Assembly (NCBI RefSeq): GCF_017745095.1
Contig: NZ_JAGHZZ010000007.1
Coordinates: 1 to 64,000, forward strand
From: Sporocytophaga sp.
GTDB taxonomy: Bacteria > Bacteroidota > Bacteroidia > Cytophagales > Cytophagaceae
Direction: 5' to 3'
Length of the DNA: 64,000 bases
This document shows positions 27,203 to 35,637 of this stretch, one piece after another. The notes beneath the pieces were generated by a model. It had not been told where the DNA came from and did no database searches. It saw only the letters and a list, made by a program, of their open reading frames with translations. A program made the translations under genes and the position numbers. Each line of letters begins with the position of its first letter. The first letter of the stretch is position 1.

Positions 27203-28693
27203 TCATTTCTCTGAATTAAATGCTTGGGATGTGTGTCCAAGTATCTTTCTGTCTTTCTTATCATTTTCAATTCGCTGGTTGACTTGTGCGGTCAATGAAG
27301 TCACCACTGCTTTTAATGCTGGATTTCCTGCCACATTTTTATTTTCATCCGGATCAGAAGTGTGGTCGTACAGTTCCAGAACAGTCTCGTTTCCTTTTTT
27401 CCATTGGACCAATCGATATTTACCATCTGTAACAGAATAACCATAATAGCCACCTTTGAGGTATTGACTAAAGGCATAAGTATTCAATTTCTTCTTAGGA
27501 TCAGTAAGCAACGGTTTAAACGAGTGGCCATGTCCTTGAGCCGGTTTAGGCAATCCCACAATATCTGAAAGCGTAGGATACAGATCGACGAATTGCACAA
27601 TAGAGGAGCTCTTCTGGCCTTTGGCCTTCGTTTCCGGTGTTTTCACGATGAGTGTCACGCGGGCAGAGGTTTCATAATTGGTGTGTTTGTTGCTCCACAT
27701 ACCGTGCTGGCCTAGCTGATAACCATGGTCACCAAAAATAACAATGACTGTATTCTCATACACTCCGTTTTTCTTAAGACCATCTATGAGCAGGCCGATC
27801 TGTGCATCCACATAACTAGTCGCCGCCAGATAGCCATGAATCAATTCTCGTTTAAAATCATCTGTCAAAGGTTTTGGGACATTATGATATCCGTTCAATT
27901 CGTCCAGACTTTGCAAGGCCCAGACAGGAGCACCTTCCGGAGCATACTGGTTATTGGGCAATTGGATCTGACTGCGGTCGTAAAGGTCCCAATACTTTTT
28001 TGGACTGACATAAGGAATATGCGGATTGGAAAAACCTACAGCCAGGAAAAAAGTTGAGTCCTTGATCTTTGCCAAAGCTTTCAGCGCGTTTTCTGTATTG
28101 CCTCCATCGAGGAAGTAATTGTCTGCCACATCATATGATTCAACCGGAGGGCCGAACACTCTGTTTTCTCTTAGTGTCAAATCTAAACCTTGCTTGATCT
28201 TTTCTTGTTTTTTGGCTTCTATGATGGCTTGACCTTCTGGTGCATAACGAGGATTTTTACCTTGTTCATGGGGAACAGACCAGCTTCTGGGATCGTCTAA
28301 GCCATTATGAAAGATCTTGCCTAAGCCTTGCGTGAAATAACCATTGTTTTTAAAATGCTGTGGAAGCGTCACTATATTGGGTAAGCTGTCTCTAAAGTGT
28401 GGACCAATGGTGATAATGCCCGTCACATCAGGATTCAGGCCTGTGAGTAAAGAAGTACGAGAGGGGCTGCATAATGCCTGTTGACAATAAGCTTTTTCAA
28501 ACACAACTCCTTCCGCGGCTACTTTGTCGATATTAGGGGATTTGACATTGGAGAAACCATAGCAACCCAATTGCGGTCGAAGGTCATCGATAGCAATGAA
28601 GAGAACATTGTACTTTTTCTTTTGGCTATAGGCCGAATGACAAAGAACAACCATCAACAGCAGTATAACATTTTGTATAAATCTAAATTTCAT
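27203..28693 (-). CDS. Secreted sulfatase, iduronate-2-sulfatase-like
   Basis: A 496-residue type I sulfatase with a signal peptide ending near AYSQ (residue 24). The metal-binding start is IAIDDLRPQLGCYG (D36, D37). The activation motif is C75-S-P-S-R, in which the cysteine must be oxidised to formylglycine. The NPHIPYVSPKKYWDLYD segment and the later GDHGYQLGQHGMWSNKHTNYE metal site are characteristic of the iduronate-2-sulfatase/choline-sulfatase branch. It removes sulfate esters, probably from sulfated polysaccharides, in the periplasm or at the surface; the exact substrate cannot be read from sequence. It lies downstream of, and in the same orientation as, a second sulfatase, separated by a strong hairpin. 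The FGE at 52425-53414 could supply formylglycine. Confidence 0.9.
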   Translation of the reverse strand: MKFRFIQNVILLLMVVLCHSAYSQKKKYNVLFIAIDDLRPQLGCYGFSNVKSPNIDKVAAEGVVFEKAYCQQALCSPSRTSLLTGLNPDVTGIITIGPHFRDSLPNIVTLPQHFKNNGYFTQGLGKIFHNGLDDPRSWSVPHEQGKNPRYAPEGQAIIEAKKQEKIKQGLDLTLRENRVFGPPVESYDVADNYFLDGGNTENALKALAKIKDSTFFLAVGFSNPHIPYVSPKKYWDLYDRSQIQLPNNQYAPEGAPVWALQSLDELNGYHNVPKPLTDDFKRELIHGYLAATSYVDAQIGLLIDGLKKNGVYENTVIVIFGDHGYQLGQHGMWSNKHTNYETSARVTLIVKTPETKAKGQKSSSIVQFVDLYPTLSDIVGLPKPAQGHGHSFKPLLTDPKKKLNTYAFSQYLKGGYYGYSVTDGKYRLVQWKKGNETVLELYDHTSDPDENKNVAGNPALKAVVTSLTAQVNQRIENDKKDRKILGHTSQAFNSEK

Positions 28694-28723
28694 AGAGTAA
28701 CATTTTTAAAGTTGAGAAATAAC

Positions 28724-28750
28724 AACGGGCTACTCTAAGAGTAGCCCGTT
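28724..28750 (-). terminator. 13-bp hairpin between the two sulfatase genes
   Basis: AACGGGCTACTCT (28724-28736) and AGAGTAGCCCGTT (28738-28750) are perfect inverted repeats. On the minus strand it lies 19 bases after the stop of the upstream sulfatase and is followed by T-rich sequence, so the two sulfatase genes are probably separate transcription units or only partly coupled. Confidence 0.8.
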
Positions 28751-28769
28751 CAAAAGACATTTGGAAAAG

Positions 28770-31094
28770 TTACTTTTGATTATTTTCTGAAGTAATCGCC
28801 GGACTTAAGTTGATGACAATGTTTTTCAATTTCCCAGTAAAAGCATAAGGTGATGCATAGGTTTCGGATACAGGCGTAATGATGTCCTTTCCGATACTGA
28901 TCCCTTCATAATAGGTTCCTTTGGCCTGCCTTGTTACCTTACCCTCTCCTACTTTGGTTCCGTTCATATATAAGATACCGATTCCAGTGGGATTTTGAGC
29001 AGTGCCATCCAGTTGAAAGTCATATCTCAATTCTGTCTTGCCTGTGGGTAATATCGCCTTACCGGAATTGATCACAATCTTTTCAAAGCCATAGTTGTAG
29101 ACCACCTGCAATTGCTTGTTTTGGATAAAAAAGCTAAATCCTGTTGCGCGGCCTCCTAAAGCAAACAAGGCTCCTTCTGCACCTTTGGAGGGAATCTCTA
29201 CGTTTGCTACAAGTGAGAAAGATTTATTGGTAAAATTTGGTACTTCTGTAATTTGAGCAATGCCAGGATAGAAGACCAATTTATCTTTCCCATCAAAAGC
29301 AGATGGAGCATTGATAGGATTATTTTCAGTACCATCCCGAAGTGGGTAAATGTTGTATTTATAAGCTTCACTATCGAAGAGCTCTTTTAACTCTTGCAGC
29401 TTCTCCGGATTTTTAGCCGCCAGATCTATGCGTTCGTTATAGTCCTCTTGAAGATTGTATAGTTCCCATCTGTCTTTATCAAAGCCCTGGCCTTTGGGAT
29501 GATAGGCACTGGCCTTCCACCCGTCCTTATAAATAGAACGTGATCCTGAGATCTCATAATACTGCACAGTATGACGAGAAGGAGCTGATGCATTGGAAAT
29601 GGAATAAGCCAAACTTGTACCTTCAAATGGCTCTTGAGGATACCCATTGATCACAGTAGGAACCTTCGCATTCACCAGTTCTATGGTAGTTGGAGTCAGG
29701 TCATTGATGTGGCTGTATTGATTACGCACACCTCTCTCCTTTATGCCTTTTGGCCAGAATATAATAAGTGGGTTGTGTGTACCACCTTCAGAGTTGGCAT
29801 CAGCCTTAAAATAGCGGAAAGGAGTATTGGTTGCCTGTGCCCAACCTAGAGGATAGTCCACATTCGAGAACTCGGTACCAATTAAATCAATGTCTTTTAA
29901 GTTTTGCTGGAGACGTTGAGTTTCGGTAGCTTTTGGATCTAGTTCTCTGATTCTGCTTCCTGCCTTGCTGGCTCCGTTATCTCCAATAGACACATAAATA
30001 AGTGTATTATCCAACTGGTTGATTTCCTTTAAATAATTGATAAAACGCCCAATCTCATAGTCAGTGTGAGCAAGGAATCCTGCATAGATCTCAAAATGGC
30101 GGATGGCCAATTTCTTTTCGTCAACAGGAAGGTCATCCCATCTCTTCACGTTCGGGTCGGAAGGTGGCAACAGAAGATTCTGAGGCACCACGCCTAGCTT
30201 TTTCTGCAGTGCTAAAGCTTCATCGCGATAAGCGTCCCAGCCCTTGTCAAACTTACCCTTGAACTTATCACGCCATACTTTATCAATCTGATGCGGAGAG
30301 TGGGTAGCACCAGGAGCATAATACAAGAAGAAAGGTTTATTGGGATCAATCGACTTTTGATTGTTGATGTATTCGATTGCCTTGTCAGTGATAAGTGTGG
30401 TGACGTGTGCTTTATTGTCATCAGCAAGTTCGATCTTTTTAGTATCATCCCATAACTGAGGATGGTATTGATCAGTAGCACCTGCTAAGAAACCATAATA
30501 ATGATCAAATCCCCTACCTGTAGGATAACGATTAAAAGGTCCTATTTGTGTTAAGTCGCTGGTTGGTGTAAGATGCCACTTCCCGACTGCATATGTATTG
30601 TAACCATTTTCGCGTAGCACCTCCGCAATTGTCCCTTTTTCAAAAGGAATATAACGGTCATAGCCAGGCGTACCAGCAGGTTGATTGCTTCCAACGTGAG
30701 CGGAATGAGAATTACGACCTGTCAATAAGGCCGTTCTCGTGGGCGAACAAACACCAGTAGTATGGAAATTGGTATAGCGAAGACCATTGTTTGCCAAGCT
30801 GTCTAATGTGGGAGTAGGAATGAGTCCACCAAAAGCAGACGAAGCAGCATATCCAATGTCATCAATTAAAATATACACAACATTAGGCGCGCCATTGGAC
30901 TGCAAAGGCTTACGCCTGTCCATATAGAATTGCTGGGTTTCACCAAGCGTCTTCCCTATTTTACCTTGATAGGGTTGCAAAGGATCTGCTTGACCATATG
31001 CAAGCTGTGTAAAGGCTGCAGGTACCAAAAGCCCCGAAGCCAATAGGCAACGCAACATGCGTTTTGTTCTGTTTTTTATTTTCGTCTTTTTCAT
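28770..31094 (-). CDS. Secreted arylsulfatase with C-terminal concanavalin-like extension
   Basis: A 774-residue sulfatase of the large Pseudomonas-type arylsulfatase branch. The signal peptide follows MKKTKIKNRTKR and ends near AYGQ (residue 35). The metal residues are in ILIDDIGYAASSAFGG (D78, D79) and the formylglycine motif is C116-S-P-T-R. KWHLTP near residue 170 and the later SIGDNGASKAG segment complete the active site. After about residue 580 the beta-rich segment (FSLVANVEIPS...GTKVGEGKVTRQ) resembles a laminin-G/concanavalin-like carbohydrate-contact domain. ATG 31094 is preferred over the frame's earlier codon at 31121 because the signal peptide starts there. The substrate is unknown. 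Upstream of the next sulfatase, with a terminator-like hairpin between. Confidence 0.9.
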   Translation of the reverse strand: MKKTKIKNRTKRMLRCLLASGLLVPAAFTQLAYGQADPLQPYQGKIGKTLGETQQFYMDRRKPLQSNGAPNVVYILIDDIGYAASSAFGGLIPTPTLDSLANNGLRYTNFHTTGVCSPTRTALLTGRNSHSAHVGSNQPAGTPGYDRYIPFEKGTIAEVLRENGYNTYAVGKWHLTPTSDLTQIGPFNRYPTGRGFDHYYGFLAGATDQYHPQLWDDTKKIELADDNKAHVTTLITDKAIEYINNQKSIDPNKPFFLYYAPGATHSPHQIDKVWRDKFKGKFDKGWDAYRDEALALQKKLGVVPQNLLLPPSDPNVKRWDDLPVDEKKLAIRHFEIYAGFLAHTDYEIGRFINYLKEINQLDNTLIYVSIGDNGASKAGSRIRELDPKATETQRLQQNLKDIDLIGTEFSNVDYPLGWAQATNTPFRYFKADANSEGGTHNPLIIFWPKGIKERGVRNQYSHINDLTPTTIELVNAKVPTVINGYPQEPFEGTSLAYSISNASAPSRHTVQYYEISGSRSIYKDGWKASAYHPKGQGFDKDRWELYNLQEDYNERIDLAAKNPEKLQELKELFDSEAYKYNIYPLRDGTENNPINAPSAFDGKDKLVFYPGIAQITEVPNFTNKSFSLVANVEIPSKGAEGALFALGGRATGFSFFIQNKQLQVVYNYGFEKIVINSGKAILPTGKTELRYDFQLDGTAQNPTGIGILYMNGTKVGEGKVTRQAKGTYYEGISIGKDIITPVSETYASPYAFTGKLKNIVINLSPAITSENNQK

Positions 31095-31130
31095 AAATGT
31101 TGGTTGTTCAGCAAATCTCATTCAGATCTG

Positions 31131-31602
31131 TCTATCATAAATTCAAGGTCACATTATTGAATAGCAGGTACTGCGTCAATGGCAGGATTGCACAGTTAGC
31201 CTATTGTATGCATACTGCCATAGAGCAAGGCCAACGAATTCAGCAACTATAATTATCACAAAGGAAAGTACCCGAATAAAAAGAAAAGATAGGTTGATCT
31301 CTTAATTCCATACACGAAAGCATTGATTATAATAATGGTTGCCATCACTCCATATAGTGACAACTCAGGTGGGTCCGGAACAAAATTAAGGATTAAATAA
31401 AATATTAAAATTTATTCTGTGAATGTTACCTATAAGCTCCCTTGTAAAATTTTATTATGCAATGAAAAAAATACTCTTCATGATGGGCTTAGTTTTTATC
31501 AACTTTGGCTTGACCAATGAAAATAAAAAAATATCTAACAACTCTGAAAACTATAATAAATCTTCTAAACAAATAACCAGCTTAGTAAATCTTTATTTTT
31601 GT
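31131..31602. other. Intergenic region upstream of the arylsulfatase
   Basis: This stretch is AT-rich toward its right side. The only frame of interest starts with MKKILFMMGL (ATG at 31462) and resembles a signal peptide, but it runs into the dispersed repeat beginning near 31603 after about 45 residues. No convincing RNA gene or complete protein gene was found. Confidence 0.5.
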
Positions 31603-31611
31603 TTATCCTGA
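31462..31611 (+). pseudogene. Possible truncated small secreted protein
   Basis: From the ATG at 31462 the frame reads a signal-peptide-like start (KKILFMMGLVFINFGL) and then a polar stretch rich in Asn, Lys and Ser (ENKKISNNSENYNKSSKQ). Its last residues and stop codon lie within the start of a dispersed repeat at about 31603. That suggests a gene cut by a repeat, or a chance frame. There is no homology I recognise, and the product would be only 49 residues. Confidence 0.25.
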
Positions 31612-31730
31612 ACTTATGGAGTATCTGAGCTTTCAAAAAGAATAAAATTTACTTATCTGGTTTATTCTCGATTAATACTGTAAGTTATTTATAGTTATCA
31701 GATCCTTCGTGGGACTCAGGATGACAAAGA
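31603..31730. repeat. Diverged element 2-type palindromic repeat
   Basis: TATCCTGAACTTATGGAGTA...CTGAGC on the left and CAGATCCTTCGTGGGACTCA on the right are the two facing motifs found inside element 2. The connecting TTATCTGG...TCGATTAATACTG segment also resembles the other copies. Terminal CATAGCCGTCAAC ends are not visible, so this is a decayed or internal fragment. Confidence 0.65.
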
Positions 31731-31764
31731 AAAGTCTACCTTTCTAAGCTTTCAAATTGTTCCT

Positions 31765-31812
31765 ATAGTTTAAACTTTAACTTTACGCTTTGTGCTTTTA
31801 GCTTTCAGCTTT
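31765..31812. repeat. CTTT-rich dispersed repeat, also at 61523-61586
   Basis: Both places share ACTTT..., the hexamer ACGCTT and a TAGCTTT.AGCTTT type string, and both run into the 3' ends of minus-strand genes (31798 and 61579). It is a low-complexity dispersed repeat and a possible 3' untranslated signal; it carries no coding information of its own. Confidence 0.4.
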
Positions 31813-32868
31813 AATATTGCTCCTGAATGCTGACGCAATCATATTAGCCATTATTTCAGGATTATCAGAAGAGAATATTACTTGTTTGGGTTTCATCAGG
31901 TGAGCAGAATACTCTGTTGACTGATCTTCTATCTTATCAGCCATCCCTACACTCATATTCCTGATCAGGTGGTAATGCTGATCACGGAAATCATATACGA
32001 TAACAGGATTGATTATTTCAGGAACAAATTCAAGACAATAAATGAATATAGGATAATCAAATAAATTGTATCCATTAAAATCAGCCACTAGATTAGCATC
32101 AAAATATCTATATGTAAGCACCCTTGCTTCTACATCTACTGAATTAAGATGCGTGACAAGATTTGATAGCTTCTCCCTCATCTCACTTACCGATCCTATT
32201 ACGGAATCAAAAGTATTGATATGCAGCCATTGTTCACTGGCTGTGTCAAGATATTCCAATGCAGATCTTCCGATATCCAATTTGTAATCAAAAGCTGGAT
32301 ATCCGGGAGCAAAATAACCTGGGTAAAAGTATTGCAATCCAAGGTTTTTACAGTACATCATTTTACTGTAAATGATAAATTTTCCAGGACTATACTTCTT
32401 GTATTCATGATCATAAAAGCTATTGATACCTGCTGCACTATCTTTTCCCATATCAAAAAATCCACAGGCTATGAGTTTATCATTATCATTATCATAAATA
32501 CATACCTCGCGAGTATCATAAATTCTCTTTTTGTCAGTTCCAAAAAGAAGAGCTTCCAGGGACTCTGAAACTTTAAATGTAATCCCCTTTTTATATACCT
32601 GAAAAAGCGCCTCTTTCTCGGAGGTTATTGAAGCTTGTTGTATTTCCACCCTAAAGGGAGCATTTAACTTTGAAAGCTTTTTAAAAGTCTTATCATCATT
32701 AAAATCAGAAAGGACAACTCTAAGCCAGACTGCCCTGTAAAATTGGCTATTAAAATTCAGGAAACTTGTAGTAAATATGGATTGCCCCCATCGAAACCAA
32801 CCATCTGCCAAATACAGATCCAGGTCTTCAGGCATTAAAATATCAGGATAATGAGCTTTAGAAAACAT
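31798..32868 (-). CDS. Arginyl-tRNA--protein transferase-like (ATE/GNAT-fold)
   Basis: A 356-residue cytosolic protein resembling the C-terminal catalytic half of arginyl/leucyl-tRNA-protein transferases. These enzymes add an amino acid from charged tRNA to N-terminal residues of proteins, marking them for degradation. The recognisable core is around residues 155-210: YSPGKFIIYSKMMYCKNLG, then QYFYPGYFAPGYPAFDYK. It matches the ATE C-terminal pattern of a GNAT helix followed by YY.GYY...C.KM.YK. The first part (FRWGQSIFTT) is also family-like. The usual N-terminal Cys cluster of eukaryotic ATE1 is absent, as in bacterial forms. The final residues are encoded within a CTTT-rich repeat, so the C-terminus may be altered. 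It is monocistronic, and the tRNA specificity is not known. Confidence 0.7.
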   Translation of the reverse strand: MFSKAHYPDILMPEDLDLYLADGWFRWGQSIFTTSFLNFNSQFYRAVWLRVVLSDFNDDKTFKKLSKLNAPFRVEIQQASITSEKEALFQVYKKGITFKVSESLEALLFGTDKKRIYDTREVCIYDNDNDKLIACGFFDMGKDSAAGINSFYDHEYKKYSPGKFIIYSKMMYCKNLGLQYFYPGYFAPGYPAFDYKLDIGRSALEYLDTASEQWLHINTFDSVIGSVSEMREKLSNLVTHLNSVDVEARVLTYRYFDANLVADFNGYNLFDYPIFIYCLEFVPEIINPVIVYDFRDQHYHLIRNMSVGMADKIEDQSTEYSAHLMKPKQVIFSSDNPEIMANMIASAFRSNIKAES

Positions 32869-33118
32869 TGAATAATAAGCTGTCGAAGCCTACGAATATA
32901 CTATATTTTCTAATAAGTTTTTAGCAAAAAAAAATCAAAACCAAAACAACTGAACGTCAAACACAACCAATAACATACTGATATACAAAAATTTAAACAT
33001 CATTTATTTTCATTTTTCTGGGAAGCTCTGTGACTCCTCGGTGCAATCTGTGAAAAAATATTAATTACAGAGAGAAACACGGAGAAGACACAGAGAACCT
33101 CAGAGCTTTAAAAAGCTA
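32869..33118. other. Intergenic region with a CACAGAG-type repeat
   Basis: The right half (33024-33108) contains AGCTCTGTGACTCCTCGGTG followed by the facing ACACGGAGAAGACACAGAG and CTCAGAGCT, an imperfect inverted repeat of a type common between genes in Bacteroidota. The left half is plain AT-rich sequence. Confidence 0.5.
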
Positions 33119-35458
33119 TTATTTCACAATACTGACTTTCTTCTGGATTTCCTTATCTCCACAAACAAGCTTTAGCAAATACATACCAGTTGGAATAGTT
33201 AATTCTGATGCACGCAATGTAAAGGAATAATGGCCTGCATCTTTGTATTCTTTAACGATAACCTTATTCGATTCCCCATTAAGAGCCTGAAGTGAAAGTG
33301 TAACCTGTCCGGCAAAAGGTAGAGAATAATTTATAGTTGTTTTATCCTCAAACGGATTTGGGAAAACCTCTAATTCTGGTGCAACAACCGTATCAGTTTC
33401 AAAATTAAGATCAGCCAGTCTTGCTGGTGTTACGGTAACATTGAACACATCAGTAACACAACTAAAATTATCTACTACAGAATATGTTGTATTACTTGTT
33501 GGATTTACAGTTATTGCACGTGAAGTAGCACCTGTTGTCCAGCTGTAATTACCAACCCAAGAGGCATTCAGCGTGGTATTTTGCCCTGATTGTATAGTTA
33601 TATTGGTTGTCTTTCTTACATCTTTAAGAACTGTAAACTGATCCCTTACTACTGCATCTGCACAAACCCACTTTGCATCCAATCTATTCTGATCTATTTC
33701 CAGAACCAGCGATCCGCCATTGGTTGCATCTGAATAATGCATTGCTGCATGAGGGAATGAAGACTGAGTTCCTCCAAGCTGTCCTGAGGATCCGGAGACA
33801 ACATATATCGTTCCATTATAGGAAGAGGAAACGTTTTTCTCATAGGGACATGAAGATGAAGAACCATCATATTTTCCACTGCTGCTGCTCAGATTATGCG
33901 TACCTGCATTAAATGTAGATTCATTTCCATAGTGCCCTTTAATAAGCTTTGTTCTCTCATAACAATGGCTATGTCCGCAGATAACCATATCAACTTTATA
34001 TCTCTCAAGAATTCTGATAAAATTCTGTCTTACATTAATTAACTCCGTTTCTGAGTCAGAATTATGAGATCCCATTGTATAAGGAGGGTGATGCCAGTAT
34101 ACAATTGTCCATTTTTGGGTATTCGCAGCCAAATCTTGTTTAAGCCATGTTGTCTGTGGGCCCAAAGTATCATACAATCTATAGGTGTTTGACTCCTTTC
34201 CATAAGAATCCAGAGAGACAAAATGAATGTTGGCATAATTGAATGAATAAAAAGCTTCTGTATTGGAGGCTACTCCACCTGCTTCTGCATTTTTGGGCAG
34301 GGTAAAATTACTATAATAAGGAACGTTATGATCATTTTGTCTTGTTGCATTATTAGCATAATCATGGTTTCCTGGCGCTGGCCATAGTACAGTCTGCTTC
34401 AACATTTTATCTTTATAAATATCAAAGAAATTAGTCTGAAACTCTGTATCCAGTCCGCTATTATAAGCGTTATCACCCGCTAACAGCCAAACATCTGTAT
34501 AGTTAGATCCAAGATAAGAAATGTATTTATCTCGTGAGTTTTTCTGATTGGTTGAGTTATTACCACAGTCTCCTGTAACCCAAACACGAGTTTTCTTTTC
34601 TGTACCTACAGTAGGCGCTGTAATAAAATAATTATTTGCATCTCCCTGCAACGTCTGCGTTGATGAGCCAATAGAATAATAATATTTAGTATTTGCAGAC
34701 AATCCGGTAAGTTTCACTTCATGGTCGGTTACTGAAGCAGCATCACTTGTTGAAGATGTTAAACTCCCTGCAGTTGTTCCATAAGATACTTTACTATTTG
34801 ATGCAATGTCTGTTCTCCACTTTATAATTATACTTGAAGATGTACCCAGCTGAAGGTATGGCCCTCTTTGAAGCACAGCTGTAGCAGAAGAAGTATTTCC
34901 CTTAAGTTCCAGATCAAAACTGACATCAGAACTGGTAATATCACATTGATGTACTTCAACAGCAATTACATTGGTTCCTGTCACCAAAGCTCCTGAAGGT
35001 ATTGAACCAGTCTGAATTGTTCCTCCATCGTCTGAGCAGTTGCTCGCTGCAAGGGTATTGTATGCAATGGTGCCTGTCGGCATATTATTCCTGTATCGTT
35101 CAGTTCCATTGATATAAACTACTATTCCATCATCTCTTCTTACGTTTATTGTATATCCTGTAAAAAGAGAAGCATCCGCTACTGTAATAGATTTCCTGAA
35201 ATAAGTTGTGATGTACTTCGAACTTGAGTTGGAACCATAGCTCACAACAGTGGCTTCGTCTCCATCACCATAGCCTAATTGAGCATTTCCTGAAGCCCAT
35301 GAAGCATCACTAAATCCTGAGTTTTTCCAACTAGTGCCCTGATTGGAACCATTATCAAGATATTTCCAGGAGGAACCTAATGAGATGAGTGTTGTCTGGG
35401 CTGACAACCACGTGAGGGTGCTTAACAATAAGCAAAATGTTGTAATTAATCTTTTCAT
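33119..35458 (-). CDS. Secreted purple-acid-phosphatase-like metallophosphoesterase with T9SS tail
   Basis: A 779-residue enzyme with a signal peptide (MKRLITTFCLLLSTLTWLSAQ). Residues about 25-190 form a carbohydrate-binding-like beta-sandwich (GTSWKNSGFSDASWASG...). About 195-285 is the FN3-like purple acid phosphatase N-domain (VLQRGPYLQLGTSSSIIIKW). The binuclear-metal phosphoesterase follows with its full motif set: TGDCGN, GDNAY, GNHDY, HHPPY and GHSHCYER. A Por-type T9SS tail, beginning near LEVFPNPFEDKTTINY, ends the protein. Expected to hydrolyse phosphate esters at the cell surface; the substrate is unknown. ATG 35458 is chosen because the frame's earlier codon at 35485 lies in the -7 promoter box. 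No terminator was found downstream. Confidence 0.9.
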   Translation of the reverse strand: MKRLITTFCLLLSTLTWLSAQTTLISLGSSWKYLDNGSNQGTSWKNSGFSDASWASGNAQLGYGDGDEATVVSYGSNSSSKYITTYFRKSITVADASLFTGYTINVRRDDGIVVYINGTERYRNNMPTGTIAYNTLAASNCSDDGGTIQTGSIPSGALVTGTNVIAVEVHQCDITSSDVSFDLELKGNTSSATAVLQRGPYLQLGTSSSIIIKWRTDIASNSKVSYGTTAGSLTSSTSDAASVTDHEVKLTGLSANTKYYYSIGSSTQTLQGDANNYFITAPTVGTEKKTRVWVTGDCGNNSTNQKNSRDKYISYLGSNYTDVWLLAGDNAYNSGLDTEFQTNFFDIYKDKMLKQTVLWPAPGNHDYANNATRQNDHNVPYYSNFTLPKNAEAGGVASNTEAFYSFNYANIHFVSLDSYGKESNTYRLYDTLGPQTTWLKQDLAANTQKWTIVYWHHPPYTMGSHNSDSETELINVRQNFIRILERYKVDMVICGHSHCYERTKLIKGHYGNESTFNAGTHNLSSSSGKYDGSSSSCPYEKNVSSSYNGTIYVVSGSSGQLGGTQSSFPHAAMHYSDATNGGSLVLEIDQNRLDAKWVCADAVVRDQFTVLKDVRKTTNITIQSGQNTTLNASWVGNYSWTTGATSRAITVNPTSNTTYSVVDNFSCVTDVFNVTVTPARLADLNFETDTVVAPELEVFPNPFEDKTTINYSLPFAGQVTLSLQALNGESNKVIVKEYKDAGHYSFTLRASELTIPTGMYLLKLVCGDKEIQKKVSIVK

Positions 35459-35482
35459 CTGGTTTTTAATTTGATTGAGCGT

Positions 35483-35490
35483 CAAAAGTA
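35483..35490 (-). promoter_or_regulatory. Perfect TAnnTTTG box for the phosphoesterase gene
   Basis: On the minus strand TACTTTTG lies 24 bases before the ATG at 35458. The -33 position is not a clear TTTG. The location implies a very short leader and fixes the start codon. Confidence 0.45.
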
Positions 35491-35588
35491 GCTCATATAA
35501 CTAAACACCATTCATTACGATTGTTATAATTCGGTAAAATTCCTGTTAAGAGAATGTTACATACAATCAAAACCATCATAAATAAAAC

Positions 35589-35610
35589 GGCCGGCTATAT
35601 TTAGCCGGCC
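35589..35610 (-). terminator. Terminator of the subtilase gene
   Basis: GGCCGGCTA (35589-35597) pairs with TAGCCGGCC (35602-35610), nine G+C-rich base pairs with a four-base loop. On the minus strand it follows the stop at 35638 by 27 bases and continues into GTTTTATTTAT. Confidence 0.9.
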
Positions 35611-35637
35611 ATTTTATCTTGAATCACATCGTAGCTA

